Notes: generated from the sequence alone by a model not told the origin. A stretch of DNA of 64,000 nucleotides from Coprobacter fastidiosus (GCF_030296935.1 NZ_AP028032.1:1860001-1924000), one strand, 5' to 3'. Positions 44,364-54,257 are shown, counted from the first letter of the stretch. Numbers and translations are program-made.

Positions 44364-47300
44364 TTATTCTAAAGTGATACTAAGACCAAGACCTCTCAAC
44401 TCATGTAGCAATACATTGAGAGACTCAGGAATTCCCGGAGTCGGCATCGGTTCGCCCTTGACAATAGCTTCATAGGCTTTAGACCGACCTACAACATCAT
44501 CAGATTTAATAGTCAAAATCTCTTGAAGTATATGAGCTGCCCCAAATGCTTCCAACGCCCAAACCTCCATTTCTCCGAAACGCTGACCACCAAACTGAGC
44601 TTTACCTCCCAACGGTTGCTGAGTAATCAGAGAGTACGGTCCGATGGAACGGGCATGCATCTTATCCTCTACCATATGACCGAGCTTCAGCATATATATA
44701 ACACCCACTGTAGCCGGTTGGTCAAAACGTTCTCCGGTATGACCGTCATACAAATAAGATTTTCCATAACGAGGCAATCCGGCTTTATCCGTCCACTCAT
44801 TCAAGTCATCAAGACTCGCACCATCAAAAATCGGAGTTGCGAATTTCTCGCCCAATTTTACACCGGCCCATCCTAAAACAGTCTCAAAAATCTGACCTAA
44901 GTTCATACGAGAAGGCACACCCAGAGGGTTCAATACGATATCCACTGGAGTACCGTCTTCGAGGAACGGCATATCTTCCTGACGTACAACACGTGACACG
45001 ATACCTTTGTTACCGTGACGCCCGGCCATCTTATCCCCTACGCTAATCTTACGTTTCTTTGCAATATAAACTTTTGCCAACTGAACAATACCTGAAGGAA
45101 GTTCATCTCCGATAGAAATATCAAATTTACGACGGCGTAATTCAGCATCGATTTCTTTATATTTCTTCAGGTAATTCATAATAGTTGCACGGATCAGATC
45201 ATTTTTAGCCGGATCTGTAGTCCATTTACTAACTTGGATCGATGTATAATCTATCTCAGACAATGCTTTCTGAGAAAATTTAGCACCTTTTGCGATAACC
45301 TCAGTTCCTAAATAATCTTTCACACCTTGTGAAGTCTTACCGTTAGTCAGAACCATCAATTTTTCGATCAATAAATCTTTAAGAGCCGCCTGCTTTACTT
45401 CATACTCTTCATCAAGTTTAGGCAAGATAGCTTTATCACTCAATTTAGATTTACGTTTCTTGATGGCACGAGAGAAAAGATTAGTTCCGATTACCACACC
45501 CTTTAAAGAAGGTGTAGCTTTCAATGATGCATCTTTCACATCTCCGGCTTTATCTCCGAATATCGCACGTAAAAGTTTTTCTTCTGGTGAAGGATCAGAT
45601 TCACCTTTAGGTGTAATCTTACCAATCATTATATCTCCAGGACCGACATGAGCTCCGATACGGATAATACCGCGCTCATCCAAATCCTTAGTGGCATCTT
45701 CACTTACGTTCGGAATGTCCGAAGTAAGCTCTTCCATACCTCGTTTCGTTTCACGGACTTCAAGAGAATATTCATCGACGTGTACCGATGTCAATATATC
45801 TTCACGAACAACACGTTCGTTCAACACGATAGCATCCTCATAATTATATCCTTTCCACGGCATGAAAGCCACTTTCAAATTCTTACCCAAAGCCAATTCC
45901 CCGTTTTCGGTAGAATATCCTTCTGTAAGAATCTGACCGGCAACCACACGATCTCCCTTATGACAAATCGGACGCAAATCGACAGTTGTACTCTGATTTG
46001 TCTTACGGAACTTCGGTATTGTATATTCTTTAACCGCATCTTCGAAACTAACGAATTCCTCGTCTTCAGTACGATCATAACGAATACGTATCGTAGTAGC
46101 ATCAACAAATTCGATCACCCCTGCTCCTTCAGCTGTAATCTGCGTACGAGAGTCACGTATCAATTGACCTTCAAGACCTGTACCTACGATAGGAGCTTCT
46201 GTACGAAGCAAAGGTACGGCCTGACGCATCATGTTAGATCCCATCAATGCACGGTTAGCATCATCATGTTCAAGGAACGGTATTAAAGATGCAGCAATAG
46301 AAGCAATCTGTGTAGGAGAAACGTCCATCAACGAAACTTCTTCCGGAGCTACCACAGGGAAATCTGCATTCAAACGAGCTTTTACACGTGAACGGACAAA
46401 CTTTCCGTCATCATCCAAAGGCGCATTACCCTGTGCAATAATATGTCCTTCTTCCACTTCAGCCGTCAAATAGACAATACCGTTATCGGACAAATCCACT
46501 TTCCCATTTTCTACCTTACGATAAGGAGTCTCGATAAATCCGAGATCATTGATCTTTGCATATACGCAAAGAGAAGAGATAAGACCGATATTCGGACCTT
46601 CTGGAGTTTCAATAGGACAAAGGCGTCCATAATGAGTATAATGAACATCTCGAACCTCGAACCCGGCACGCTCACGAGACAAACCACCAGGACCTAAAGC
46701 CGACATACGACGCTTATGAGTCATTTCGGCCAGCGGGTTGGTTTGGTCCATAAATTGTGATAATGCATTCGTCCCGAAGAATGTATTAATTACCGAAGAG
46801 ATTGTCTTGGCATTAATCAAGTCGATCGGAGTAAATACCTCATTATCCCGTACATTCATCCGTTCACGGATCGTACGTGACATACGAGCCAAACCGACAC
46901 CGAATTGGTTATAAAGCTGTTCTCCGACAGTACGTACACGACGATTGCTTAAATGGTCAATGTCATCTACATCGGTTTTAGAATTTATCAACTCTATCAG
47001 ATATTTGATAATTTCGATAATATCTTCTTTTGTCAATACTTTTACGTCAGGCGGAGTAGAAAGATTCAATTTTTTATTGATCCGATAACGTCCCACCTCA
47101 CCCAAATCATATCTCTTCTCAGAGAAAAACAGATTTGTAATCACTTCGCGTGCACTCGCATCATCTGCAGGCTCTGCATTACGAAGCTGACGATATATAT
47201 ATAATACAGCCTCTTTTTCAGAATTACTGGAGTCTTTCTGAAGAGTGTTGTAAATAATCGAATAATCAGACAGATTCCGTTCTTCCTTGTGCAACAATAT

Positions 47301-48176
47301 ATTTTGAACACCAGATTCGAGAATCTCTTCTATGTGACTCTCTTCGAGAACGGTCTCACGATCTATAACAACTTCATTACGTTCAATAGACACCACCTCA
47401 CCGGTATCTTCATCCACAAAGTCTTCGACCCATGTCTTCAACACGCGGGCAGCCAAACGACGCCCCAAAGCTTTCTTCAGATTGGTCTTATTAACCTTTA
47501 TTTCTTCTGCCAAACCGAAAATCTCAAGGATATCTTTATCGCTCTCGAAACCGATTGCACGCAATAAAGTAGTTACGGGCAATTTTTTCTTCCGGTCGAT
47601 ATAAGCATACATCACATTATTGATATCGGTTGCAAATTCGATCCAAGAACCTTTAAAAGGAATGATTCTGGCCGAATACAATTTGGTTCCGTTCGCATGC
47701 GTACTTTGTCCGAAAAATACACCGGGAGACCGATGCAACTGAGATACGACAACACGTTCGGCTCCATTAATAACAAATGTACCTTTAGCAGTCATGTACG
47801 GAATAGGGCCCAAATACACATCCTGTATCACGGTATCGAAATCTTCGTGATCGGGATCTGTACAATATAACTTCAGTTTTGCCTTTAAAGGTACACTGTA
47901 AGTCAACCCTCTCTCTATACACTCATCTATTGTATATCTAGGTGGATCAATATAATAATCCAAAAATTCGAGGACAAAATTGTTACGAGTATCTGCAATA
48001 GGAAAGTTTTCTGCAAATACTTTATACAATCCCTCATTTTTTCGTTTTTCGGGGGGTGTATCAAGTTGAAGAAAGTCTTGAAATGACTTCAATTGAACTT
48101 CAAGAAAATCCGGATATTGTAGCGGACTCTTAATTGAAGCAAAATTTACCCGTTGTTTACCAATATTTGAAGACAT
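44364..48176 (-). CDS. rpoB: DNA-directed RNA polymerase subunit beta
   Basis: A 1270-residue subunit of usual length for the order. Recognisable segments include the rifampicin-pocket region ([23 protein letters not shown], with [19 protein letters not shown] just after), [15 protein letters not shown] and the C-terminal [18 protein letters not shown]. The rifampicin-region residues look wild-type. It lies 105 bases downstream of rplL, separated by a hairpin with a U tract, and 77 bases upstream of rpoC. Confidence 0.98.
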   Translation of the reverse strand: MSSNIGKQRVNFASIKSPLQYPDFLEVQLKSFQDFLQLDTPPEKRKNEGLYKVFAENFPIADTRNNFVLEFLDYYIDPPRYTIDECIERGLTYSVPLKAKLKLYCTDPDHEDFDTVIQDVYLGPIPYMTAKGTFVINGAERVVVSQLHRSPGVFFGQSTHANGTKLYSARIIPFKGSWIEFATDINNVMYAYIDRKKKLPVTTLLRAIGFESDKDILEIFGLAEEIKVNKTNLKKALGRRLAARVLKTWVEDFVDEDTGEVVSIERNEVVIDRETVLEESHIEEILESGVQNILLHKEERNLSDYSIIYNTLQKDSSNSEKEAVLYIYRQLRNAEPADDASAREVITNLFFSEKRYDLGEVGRYRINKKLNLSTPPDVKVLTKEDIIEIIKYLIELINSKTDVDDIDHLSNRRVRTVGEQLYNQFGVGLARMSRTIRERMNVRDNEVFTPIDLINAKTISSVINTFFGTNALSQFMDQTNPLAEMTHKRRMSALGPGGLSRERAGFEVRDVHYTHYGRLCPIETPEGPNIGLISSLCVYAKINDLGFIETPYRKVENGKVDLSDNGIVYLTAEVEEGHIIAQGNAPLDDDGKFVRSRVKARLNADFPVVAPEEVSLMDVSPTQIASIAASLIPFLEHDDANRALMGSNMMRQAVPLLRTEAPIVGTGLEGQLIRDSRTQITAEGAGVIEFVDATTIRIRYDRTEDEEFVSFEDAVKEYTIPKFRKTNQSTTVDLRPICHKGDRVVAGQILTEGYSTENGELALGKNLKVAFMPWKGYNYEDAIVLNERVVREDILTSVHVDEYSLEVRETKRGMEELTSDIPNVSEDATKDLDERGIIRIGAHVGPGDIMIGKITPKGESDPSPEEKLLRAIFGDKAGDVKDASLKATPSLKGVVIGTNLFSRAIKKRKSKLSDKAILPKLDEEYEVKQAALKDLLIEKLMVLTNGKTSQGVKDYLGTEVIAKGAKFSQKALSEIDYTSIQVSKWTTDPAKNDLIRATIMNYLKKYKEIDAELRRRKFDISIGDELPSGIVQLAKVYIAKKRKISVGDKMAGRHGNKGIVSRVVRQEDMPFLEDGTPVDIVLNPLGVPSRMNLGQIFETVLGWAGVKLGEKFATPIFDGASLDDLNEWTDKAGLPRYGKSYLYDGHTGERFDQPATVGVIYMLKLGHMVEDKMHARSIGPYSLITQQPLGGKAQFGGQRFGEMEVWALEAFGAAHILQEILTIKSDDVVGRSKAYEAIVKGEPMPTPGIPESLNVLLHELRGLGLSITLE

Positions 48177-48219
48177 TTATTAAATGGAATTAATTGAACT
48201 TAATTTAAAATATATACAC

Positions 48220-48257
48220 AAAAAGGTAAAGAGGCCTCTCACTGAGGACTCTTTACC
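48220..48257 (-). terminator. Terminator-like attenuator between rplL and rpoB
   Basis: On the minus strand GGTAAAGAG pairs exactly with CTCTTTACC, with an inner CCTC/GAGG stem, and five T follow. It sits in the only spacer of about 100 bases in the ribosomal-protein to polymerase run, the same place as the attenuator known in E. coli. It would set how much transcription continues into rpoBC. Confidence 0.75.
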
Positions 48258-48281
48258 AAAGTACCTGAGTATCAGGAAATA

Positions 48282-48653
48282 CTATTTAAGTTCAACTTCA
48301 GCTCCAGCTTCTTCTAATTGTTTTTTCAATGCTTCAGCTTCGGCTTTAGCCAAACCTTCTTTCAAGTTGCTAGGAGCACCGTCAACCAGATCTTTAGCTT
48401 CTTTCAAACCAAGACCGGTCAATTCTTTTACTAATTTAACAATAGCCAACTTGTTAGCACCAGCGGCTTTCAAAACAACATCAAAAGATGTCTTTTCTTC
48501 AGCAGCTGCACCAGCAGCGGCAGGAGCAGCAACAGCAACAGCTGCAGCAGCAGGTTCAATACCGTACTCGTCTTTCAAAATTTGAGCAAGTTCGTTTACT
48601 TCTTTTACGGTCAGGTTTACTAATTGTTCTGCAAAAGCTTTCAAATCTGCCAT
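48282..48653 (-). CDS. rplL: 50S ribosomal protein L7/L12
   Basis: A 123-residue stalk protein. The N-terminal dimerisation helices ([20 protein letters not shown]) lead to an Ala-rich hinge (about 36-52) and the globular factor-binding domain ([38 protein letters not shown]). It recruits GTPase factors such as EF-Tu to the ribosome. It lies 48 bases downstream of rplJ. Confidence 0.98.
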   Translation of the reverse strand: MADLKAFAEQLVNLTVKEVNELAQILKDEYGIEPAAAAVAVAAPAAAGAAAEEKTSFDVVLKAAGANKLAIVKLVKELTGLGLKEAKDLVDGAPSNLKEGLAKAEAEALKKQLEEAGAEVELK

Positions 48654-48701
48654 TTTTGTATGATTTAATTTGTTATTTTTACTAATTTATTTTCTAAAAA
48701 A

Positions 48702-49214
48702 TTATCTTTCTGATAGAGTTTGCAATACTCCATGTATTGTAGAACCGCTTGATTGAAGTGCCGATACAACGTTCTTCGCAGGCGATTGTAACAGAGCGAT
48801 AACATCAGCGATAAGTTCATTTTTACTCTTAATAGCAACTAATGCATCAAGTTGATCAGCCCCATAGAAGCTTTCTTCAACATAAGCAGCTTTGAAACCA
48901 AGAAGATCAGAGTTTTTCTTAAACTCCTTGATCAATTTTGCAGGAGCATTACCTGTATTAGAGAACATTATGGTCGTAGAGCCTTTCAAACAGTCGTAAA
49001 GCGGGCTATAATCTGTTTCAAGACTTTCCATCGCCTTATGCAACAACGCATTTTTTACGACCAGCATTTTGATATCATTCTTAAAACATTCACGTCTCAA
49101 TGCACTAGTCTTTTCTGCATTCAGAGCGGATGTTTCCGTCAGATAAAAATGACTGTATTCCTTGAGTGTGGCTGCGATCTGTTCTATTACTGTGCTTTTA
49201 TCTTCCTTTTTCAT
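48702..49214 (-). CDS. rplJ: 50S ribosomal protein L10
   Basis: A 170-residue stalk base protein that binds 23S rRNA and carries L7/L12 dimers on its C-terminal helix. Family segments include the N-terminal KEDKSTVIEQIAATLKEYSH and the central VVKNALLHKAME. It starts 11 bases after rplA, which leaves no room for the long L10 autoregulatory leader known in other phyla. Confidence 0.96.
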   Translation of the reverse strand: MKKEDKSTVIEQIAATLKEYSHFYLTETSALNAEKTSALRRECFKNDIKMLVVKNALLHKAMESLETDYSPLYDCLKGSTTIMFSNTGNAPAKLIKEFKKNSDLLGFKAAYVEESFYGADQLDALVAIKSKNELIADVIALLQSPAKNVVSALQSSGSTIHGVLQTLSER

Positions 49215-49225
49215 AATTCAATTTT

Positions 49226-49924
49226 TTAAATCTCATCAATTGATTTCGGATCGATCTTAATACCCGGACTCATTGTACTTGAAAGATAAACACTCTTAAC
49301 ATATGTGCCTTTAGCAGCTGTCGGTTTCAATTTTATCAAAGCTGAAATAAACTCTCTCGCATTGTCACGAATTTGCTCGGCAGAGAAAGAAACTTTTCCT
49401 ACAGAAGCATGTACAATACCGTTCTTATCTACTTTGAAATCAATCTTACCTTGTTTTACCTCTTTAACCGCTTTTCCGATCTCATTGGTAACAGTTCCGC
49501 TTTTAGGGTTAGGCATCAAGCCTCTCGGACCTAACACACGACCTAAAGCACCGATTTTACCCATAATAGCAGGCATAGTGATGATCACGTCAATATCAGT
49601 CCAACCACCTTTGATCTTTTCAATATATTCATCTAACCCAACATAGTCGGCACCGGCGGCTTTAGCATCAGCTTCCTGATCGGGAGTACAAAGTACTAAT
49701 ACCCGAGTTTGCTTTCCGGTTCCATGAGGAAGAGAAACAACGCCTCTCACCATCTGGTTAGCTTTACGTGGGTCAACGCCTAAACGAACATCAACATCAA
49801 CAGAAGAATCGAACTTCGTAAAAGTAATTTCCTTTACCAAAGCTGAAGCTTCGCTGAGTGAATAGGCCTTCCCTGCTTCAATTTTGTCTAAAGCTAACTT
49901 TTGATTTTTTGTCAGTTTACCCAT
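49226..49924 (-). CDS. rplA: 50S ribosomal protein L1
   Basis: A 232-residue protein of the L1 stalk, which helps release deacylated tRNA from the E site. Typical segments are [31 protein letters not shown] and [20 protein letters not shown]. In many bacteria L1 also represses the rplK-rplA mRNA. It starts 15 bases after rplK. Confidence 0.98.
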   Translation of the reverse strand: MGKLTKNQKLALDKIEAGKAYSLSEASALVKEITFTKFDSSVDVDVRLGVDPRKANQMVRGVVSLPHGTGKQTRVLVLCTPDQEADAKAAGADYVGLDEYIEKIKGGWTDIDVIITMPAIMGKIGALGRVLGPRGLMPNPKSGTVTNEIGKAVKEVKQGKIDFKVDKNGIVHASVGKVSFSAEQIRDNAREFISALIKLKPTAAKGTYVKSVYLSSTMSPGIKIDPKSIDEI

Positions 49925-49939
49925 TTCAATTGAAGTTTA

Positions 49940-50383
49940 TTAATTATTTACCGGGAATTCCCCATTTACGGTTATACCCATACTTCTAGCTGTACCAGCA
50001 ACCATCGTCATCGCTGATTCTAAAGTAAAACAGTTCAAATCGACCATTTTGTCTTCAGCAATTGCTTTGACCTGATCCCAAGTAATCGAAGCCACTTTTT
50101 TACGATTAGGCTCTGCCGATCCACTCTTTACTTTTGCTGCTTCGAGCAATTGAATGGCAACAGGAGGAGTCTTAACGATAAAATCGAAAGATTTGTCACT
50201 GTAATAAGTAATTACAACAGGCAATACCTTTCCGGCTTTGTCTTGAGTGCGGGCATTGAATTGCTTGCAAAACTCCATAATATTAATCCCTTTAGAACCC
50301 AATGCAGGGCCTACAGGGGGAGATGGGTTTGCTGCACCTCCTTTAATCTGTAATTTGATCTGTCCAGCAATTTCTTTAGCCAT
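49940..50383 (-). CDS. rplK: 50S ribosomal protein L11
   Basis: A 147-residue protein of the GTPase-associated centre. The N-terminal IKLQ-type start ([20 protein letters not shown]) and the C-terminal rRNA-binding domain ([15 protein letters not shown]) are clear. It follows nusG after a 59-base spacer that may hold the L1 repression site, though no convincing L1-site mimic was identified. Confidence 0.98.
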   Translation of the reverse strand: MAKEIAGQIKLQIKGGAANPSPPVGPALGSKGINIMEFCKQFNARTQDKAGKVLPVVITYYSDKSFDFIVKTPPVAIQLLEAAKVKSGSAEPNRKKVASITWDQVKAIAEDKMVDLNCFTLESAMTMVAGTARSMGITVNGEFPVNN

Positions 50384-50442
50384 TTTGTCTAATAATTTGA
50401 TTTGTTATAAAACAGGCATAACAATAGTGCGTAACCACTCTG

Positions 50443-50985
50443 CTACTCCTTCTCTACTTGCATAAAACCCAATTCGAGCGGTGTTTTACGCCCGAATATT
50501 TTCACCATAACTTTCAGCTTCTTCTTTTCGTTATTTACTTCTTCGATCACGCCGCTGAAACCATTGAACGGACCATAATTTACTTTTACGGTCTCTCCCA
50601 CAAAATAAGGAATATTCAACTCTTCCCCACTTTCCTGAAGTTCATCTACAGCACCCAACATCCGGCTAACCTCCGCAGGTCTCAAAGGATCGGGATTCGT
50701 AGTCCCTCCCAAAAAACCGATAACGTTGGTAGTATTACGCAAACGATGTGACACCTCTCCTACAAGAAGTGCCTCAACAAAAACATATCCCGGATAAAGA
50801 TTTTTTTCTTTTGTGATCTTTTTTCCATTACGAACAGAATAAACCTTTTCGGTTGGGATCAAAACCTGAGACACGTAATCACCAAGATCAGTATTCTTGA
50901 TTTCTGCATCAAGATATTCTTTGACCTTGTTCTCTTTACCACTAATGGCACGCAAAACGTACCATCCTCTTTTTTGTTCAGACAT
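50443..50985 (-). CDS. nusG: Transcription termination/antitermination factor NusG
   Basis: A 180-residue elongation factor. The N-terminal NGN domain binds RNA polymerase (GWYVLRAISGKENKVKEYL, LYPGYVFVEALL). The C-terminal KOW domain (VGETVKVNYGPFNGFSGVIEEV) contacts Rho or ribosomal protein S10. It lies 15 bases after secE. Confidence 0.97.
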   Translation of the reverse strand: MSEQKRGWYVLRAISGKENKVKEYLDAEIKNTDLGDYVSQVLIPTEKVYSVRNGKKITKEKNLYPGYVFVEALLVGEVSHRLRNTTNVIGFLGGTTNPDPLRPAEVSRMLGAVDELQESGEELNIPYFVGETVKVNYGPFNGFSGVIEEVNNEKKKLKVMVKIFGRKTPLELGFMQVEKE

Positions 50986-51000
50986 TTTTATCTCCCCCGA

Positions 51001-51195
51001 TTAGAACATTTTATTATAAATGAACTGCATGATATGGTCAAAACACTGGTCCATCGCAAATACCACTATAGCTATAATTAGGGAAGCAAACATGACAACT
51101 ACAGCGCTATTGCTCAACTCGGATTTGGTCGGCCAAGATACCTTATAAACCAATTCGTTATAAGACTCTTTTATATTTGCAAGTATCTTTTTCAT
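51001..51195 (-). CDS. secE: Preprotein translocase subunit SecE
   Basis: A 64-residue single-helix form of SecE, which clamps the SecY channel in the inner membrane. It has the conserved amphipathic segment YNELVYKVSWPTKSEL followed by one membrane helix (SAVVVMFASLIIAIVVFAM). The start is the ATG at 51195. The frame is open further upstream to 51240, but that extension runs into the tRNA-Trp gene and is rejected. Confidence 0.96.
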   Translation of the reverse strand: MKKILANIKESYNELVYKVSWPTKSELSNSAVVVMFASLIIAIVVFAMDQCFDHIMQFIYNKMF

Positions 51196-51210
51196 TCTCT
51201 TTTGAGTTTG

Positions 51211-51283
51211 CACGGGTCGAGAGACTCGAACTCCCGACACCTGGTTTTGGAGACCAGTGCTCTACCAACTGAGCTAGACCCGT
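51211..51283 (-). tRNA. tRNA-Trp (CCA anticodon)
   Basis: The 73-base cloverleaf has a seven-pair acceptor stem (ACGGGTC/GACCCGT), a D-arm AGCTCAGTTGGTAGAGC, an anticodon stem CTGGT/ACCAG with loop CTCCAAA, and a T-arm with GTTCGAGTC. The discriminator base is G, as expected for Trp. It lies between tuf and secE. Confidence 0.97.
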
Positions 51284-51286
51284 ATA

Positions 51287-51312
51287 TCAATCAGCCCTTT
51301 CAGGCTGATTGA
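51287..51312 (-). promoter_or_regulatory. Perfect hairpin between tuf and tRNA-Trp
   Basis: TCAATCAGCC and GGCTGATTGA form a ten-pair stem with a six-base loop, three bases from the tRNA-Trp 5' end. No T run follows on the minus strand, so it is probably a processing signal for separating the tuf mRNA from the tRNA. Confidence 0.55.
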
Positions 51313-51323
51313 AAAATTTATTT

Positions 51324-52511
51324 TTAGTCAAGGATTTCAGTAATCTGACCAGAACCAACTGTACGTCCACCTTCACGAATAGCGAAACGCAAACCTACAT
51401 TGATAGCAACCGGATAGATCAATTCTACCGTAATTGTAACGTGGTCACCAGGCATAACCATTTCAGTTCCTTCCGGCAAAGTAATTTCACCGGTTACGTC
51501 TAATGTACGAATATAGAACTGAGGACGGTATTTGTTATGGAACGGTGTATGACGACCACCTTCTTCTTTTTTCAAGATATAAACTTGAGCTTTAAATTTA
51601 GAATGAGGCGTAATCTGTCCCGGATGGCAAATTACCATACCACGTTTGATTTCATTCTTATCGATACCGCGAAGTAACAAACCTACGTTGTCACCAGCTT
51701 CTCCCTGATCAAGAAGTTTACGGAACATTTCAACACCGGTAACTACAGATTTTTTACCATCTGCACCTAAACCGATAATTTGAACTTCGTCACCAACTTT
51801 GATAACACCAGTTTCAATACGACCAGTAGCTACAGTACCACGACCTGTAATAGAGAATACATCTTCAACCGGCATCAAGAATGGTTTATCGATATCACGC
51901 GGAGGCAGAGGAATCCATTCATCTACGGCGTTCATCAATTCCATTACTTTTTCTTCCCATTGTGGTTCTCCGTTCAATGCTCCAAGTGCAGAACCGCGGA
52001 TAATAGGAGTATTGTCTCCATCATATTCATAAGCAGACAACAACTCTCTCATCTCCATTTCTACAAGTTCAAGCATCTCTTCGTCGTCAACCATATCGCA
52101 TTTATTCAAAAATACAACCAAACGAGGAACGTTTACCTGACGAGCCAACAAGATGTGTTCACGAGTCTGAGGCATAGGACCATCAGTTGCAGCAACAACA
52201 ATGATAGCACCATCCATCTGAGCAGCACCAGTAACCATGTTTTTTACATAGTCTGCGTGACCCGGACAGTCAACGTGCGCATAGTGACGTTTTTCTGTTT
52301 CGTATTCTACATGTGAAGTATTAATAGTAATACCTCTTTCTTTTTCTTCAGGAGCATTGTCGATCTGATCGAAAGACTTCAATTCTGAAAGACCTTTTTT
52401 TGCCAACACTGTAGTGATAGCAGCAGTTAAAGTGGTTTTACCGTGGTCAACATGACCGATAGTACCAATGTTAACATGAGGCTTTGTCCGTTGAAACTGT
52501 TCTTTAGCCAT
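51324..52511 (-). CDS. tuf: Elongation factor Tu
   Basis: A 395-residue translational GTPase that brings aminoacyl-tRNA to the ribosome. G1 is GHVDHGKTT, the switch I region holds [15 protein letters not shown]3 is [12 protein letters not shown] and G4 is NKCD. Domains 2 and 3 are complete. It is flanked by tRNA genes on both sides, the standard arrangement, and is probably read from the promoter upstream of the tRNA-Thr(TGT) gene. Confidence 0.98.
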   Translation of the reverse strand: MAKEQFQRTKPHVNIGTIGHVDHGKTTLTAAITTVLAKKGLSELKSFDQIDNAPEEKERGITINTSHVEYETEKRHYAHVDCPGHADYVKNMVTGAAQMDGAIIVVAATDGPMPQTREHILLARQVNVPRLVVFLNKCDMVDDEEMLELVEMEMRELLSAYEYDGDNTPIIRGSALGALNGEPQWEEKVMELMNAVDEWIPLPPRDIDKPFLMPVEDVFSITGRGTVATGRIETGVIKVGDEVQIIGLGADGKKSVVTGVEMFRKLLDQGEAGDNVGLLLRGIDKNEIKRGMVICHPGQITPHSKFKAQVYILKKEEGGRHTPFHNKYRPQFYIRTLDVTGEITLPEGTEMVMPGDHVTITVELIYPVAINVGLRFAIREGGRTVGSGQITEILD

Positions 52512-52560
52512 AACTTAACTTGTTATTTATTTTTGATTAATGATTAGCATTCAAAACAAG

Positions 52561-52632
<72 letters not shown>

Positions 52633-52638
52633 ATTTAG

Positions 52639-52711
52639 AGCGGGAAACGGGACTCAAACCCGCGACCCTCAGCTTGGAAGGCTAATGCTCTATCAACTGA
52701 GCTATTCCCGC
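52639..52711 (-). tRNA. tRNA-Gly (TCC anticodon)
   Basis: A 73-base cloverleaf with acceptor stem GCGGGAA/TTCCCGC and anticodon loop CTTCCAA. It is separated from tRNA-Thr(GGT) by six bases. Confidence 0.96.
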
Positions 52712-52720
52712 AATAAATCG

Positions 52721-52803
52721 TGGGCGAAGATGGATTCGAACCACCGAAGTCGTAAGACAGCAGATTTACAGTCTGCCCCATTTGGCCACTCTGGTATTCG
52801 CCC
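52721..52803 (-). tRNA. tRNA-Tyr (GTA anticodon)
   Basis: An 83-base class II tRNA with a long variable arm, acceptor stem GGGCGAA/TTCGCCC and anticodon stem CAGAC/ATCTG-type with loop containing TGTAAA. The discriminator is A. Confidence 0.96.
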
Positions 52804-52814
52804 TAAAATTATTG

Positions 52815-52888
52815 AGCCGATGGAGGGATTCGAACCCACGACCCCGAGATTACAAATCACGTGCTCTGGCCAACTGAGCTACATCGGC
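52815..52888 (-). tRNA. tRNA-Thr (TGT anticodon)
   Basis: A 74-base cloverleaf with acceptor stem GCCGATG/CATCGGC and anticodon loop TTTGTAA. It is the first gene after the promoter at 52935-52964. Confidence 0.94.
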
Positions 52889-52934
52889 AAATTGCACCCA
52901 TCAACGTCACCGTCAATCCAATGCGAAACGGGTG

Positions 52935-52964
52935 CAAATTTAGCGATAAATTTTAAACTACAAA
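52935..52964 (-). promoter_or_regulatory. Complete promoter of the tRNA-tuf-secE-nusG-ribosomal operon
   Basis: On the minus strand TTTG (52961-52964) and TAAATTTG (52935-52942) are 18 bases apart, a full match to the Bacteroidetes housekeeping promoter consensus. It lies 47 bases upstream of the first tRNA-Thr gene. Confidence 0.8.
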
Positions 52965-52981
52965 AATATTAGACTCTTTTT

Positions 52982-53284
52982 TTATTTAGCTCTCATTTTT
53001 TCTTTCATTTTCTGCAACTGCTTTACCAAAGCGTCTACAGCCACATCTACAGCTTCCTCAAACGTATCTGCAACTTTACTTGAGAAAATGTCGTCAGACT
53101 TCGGAACCAACAATTTGATAGAAGCCTCTTTATTTTGAGCGGTCTCGGGCTTAACAACTTTCAAAACAACTTCTGCAGACATAATATCGTCACAGTACTG
53201 ACCCAATTTCGCAACTTTTTTCTGAATAAAACTTTCGAGCTGTGCCGAAGCATCAAAATGAATCGATTGAATACTAATTTTCAT
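52982..53284 (-). CDS. hpf: Ribosome hibernation-promoting factor HPF/YfiA, nested in the fusion frame
   Basis: From the internal ATG at 53284 the frame encodes a 100-residue protein of the short HPF/RaiA family: ISIQSIHFDASAQLESFIQ, KKVAKLGQYCDDIMSAEVVLKV, and VADTFEEAVDVAVDALVKQLQ with a basic end. The family binds the 30S decoding centre in stationary phase and stores ribosomes as inactive particles. AGGAGGG (plus-strand 53289-53295) precedes this ATG by five bases. That is an ideal Shine-Dalgarno, rare in this phylum, and suggests HPF is made on its own as well as, or instead of, fused to XerC. Confidence 0.75.
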   Translation of the reverse strand: MKISIQSIHFDASAQLESFIQKKVAKLGQYCDDIMSAEVVLKVVKPETAQNKEASIKLLVPKSDDIFSSKVADTFEEAVDVAVDALVKQLQKMKEKMRAK

Positions 53285-54184
53285 AACGCCCTCCTTTTTT
53301 TCGGCTCGAGGATGAGCCTGTTTATAACTTTGTTTTAATTCTTCGAACGTAATATGCGTATACACTTCCGTCGAAGCTAAAGAACTATGCCCAAGCAACT
53401 CTTTTATACTGTTCAATTCCGCCCCGTTGTTCAACATTGCCGAAGCAAATGTGTGACGCAACACATGGGGACTTTTTTTGGTCAACGTACTTACCATATT
53501 CAAATAACGAGTCACGATCCTGTATACAAGCTCAGGATAAAGAGGCTGCCCATCTTCTTTTACAAAAAAAGACTTATGTTCCCCCTTCACATCTCTGTCC
53601 CTAACACTTCGGTACCCCTCTATCTGAATACGGAGTTCCTTCCCAAAAGGAATAATCCGTTGTTTATTACGCTTCCCTGTAACCTTCATCGCAGACATAT
53701 AAATATCCACATCCACATCCTGTAGCCCAATCAACTCTCCGCGACGAATACCGGTAGAATAAAACATATTTATAATCAACTTATCCCTAACACCTCGAAA
53801 GTTATCTCCGAAATCAATACCGTCCAACAGCAAATCCATCTCTTCTTCTTTTAAAAAAGCAGGTAATGGTTTACTAATCTTAGGCAACTGAATATTCTGT
53901 ATAGGCGTAAAAGGAATAATTCCCTCTTTGACCAAAAATTTAAAGAACGAACGCAATGTAGAGACTTTACGACTAATAGACCGAGGCGTCCTCCCCTTTT
54001 CAACCAAATACACAATCCAATTTCGAACCAGATCCCGATCTACAGATTTGGGAGAAAACCTTTCGGACTTACAAGTAAAATAATAGTCTACAAACTGCAA
54101 TAAATCATTTCTATAAGACAGAACGGTATGGGAAGAAAAGTTCTTCTCATACCGAATATATCTTAGAAATGATTCAATACACAT
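52982..54184 (-). CDS. xerC: XerC-type tyrosine recombinase, in frame with HPF (fusion ORF)
   Basis: One open frame of 400 codons. Residues 1-300 form a complete tyrosine recombinase: core-binding SAM-like domain (about 1-85) and catalytic domain with Arg147 (TGIRRGE), Lys171 (GKRNKQR), His240 and Arg243 (PHVLRH), His266 (LGHSS) and nucleophile Tyr275 (EVYTHI). Spacing equals that of XerD. Such enzymes resolve chromosome dimers at dif sites. Residues 301-400 are a full ribosome hibernation factor (see nested entry). In related bacteria these are, to my knowledge, separate adjacent genes. Here no stop codon separates them: the junction reads HPRAEKKEGVMKIS. A seven-A tract and a strong Shine-Dalgarno lie at the junction, so either a true fusion or two products from one frame is possible. 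An assembly indel in the A tract is the main alternative. Confidence 0.9.
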   Translation of the reverse strand: MCIESFLRYIRYEKNFSSHTVLSYRNDLLQFVDYYFTCKSERFSPKSVDRDLVRNWIVYLVEKGRTPRSISRKVSTLRSFFKFLVKEGIIPFTPIQNIQLPKISKPLPAFLKEEEMDLLLDGIDFGDNFRGVRDKLIINMFYSTGIRRGELIGLQDVDVDIYMSAMKVTGKRNKQRIIPFGKELRIQIEGYRSVRDRDVKGEHKSFFVKEDGQPLYPELVYRIVTRYLNMVSTLTKKSPHVLRHTFASAMLNNGAELNSIKELLGHSSLASTEVYTHITFEELKQSYKQAHPRAEKKEGVMKISIQSIHFDASAQLESFIQKKVAKLGQYCDDIMSAEVVLKVVKPETAQNKEASIKLLVPKSDDIFSSKVADTFEEAVDVAVDALVKQLQKMKEKMRAK

Positions 54185-54190
54185 AAAGAG

Positions 54191-54213
54191 CGTAGCTTTT
54201 GACTTACGCTACG
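54191..54213 (-). promoter_or_regulatory. Hairpin just upstream of the xerC start
   Basis: CGTAGC pairs with GCTACG around an 11-base loop, ending six bases before the xerC ATG. It could limit ribosome access. No T run follows. Confidence 0.35.
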
Positions 54214-54257
54214 AATGTAAAAAAAAGAATTCAATCTTCCAACTAAAGAGAATGTTT

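Noticed and set aside
48184-48585. 133-codon plus-strand frame rich in Ser and Ala opposite rplL
   Set aside because: It is the reverse of the Ala-rich rplL hinge and is explained by that gene.
49215-49225. Search for an L10 autoregulatory leader before rplJ
   Set aside because: Only 11 bases separate rplA and rplJ, so no leader RNA fits there.
51196-51240. N-terminal extension of secE
   Set aside because: It is encoded by the tRNA-Trp gene region; the ATG at 51195 gives the normal SecE length.
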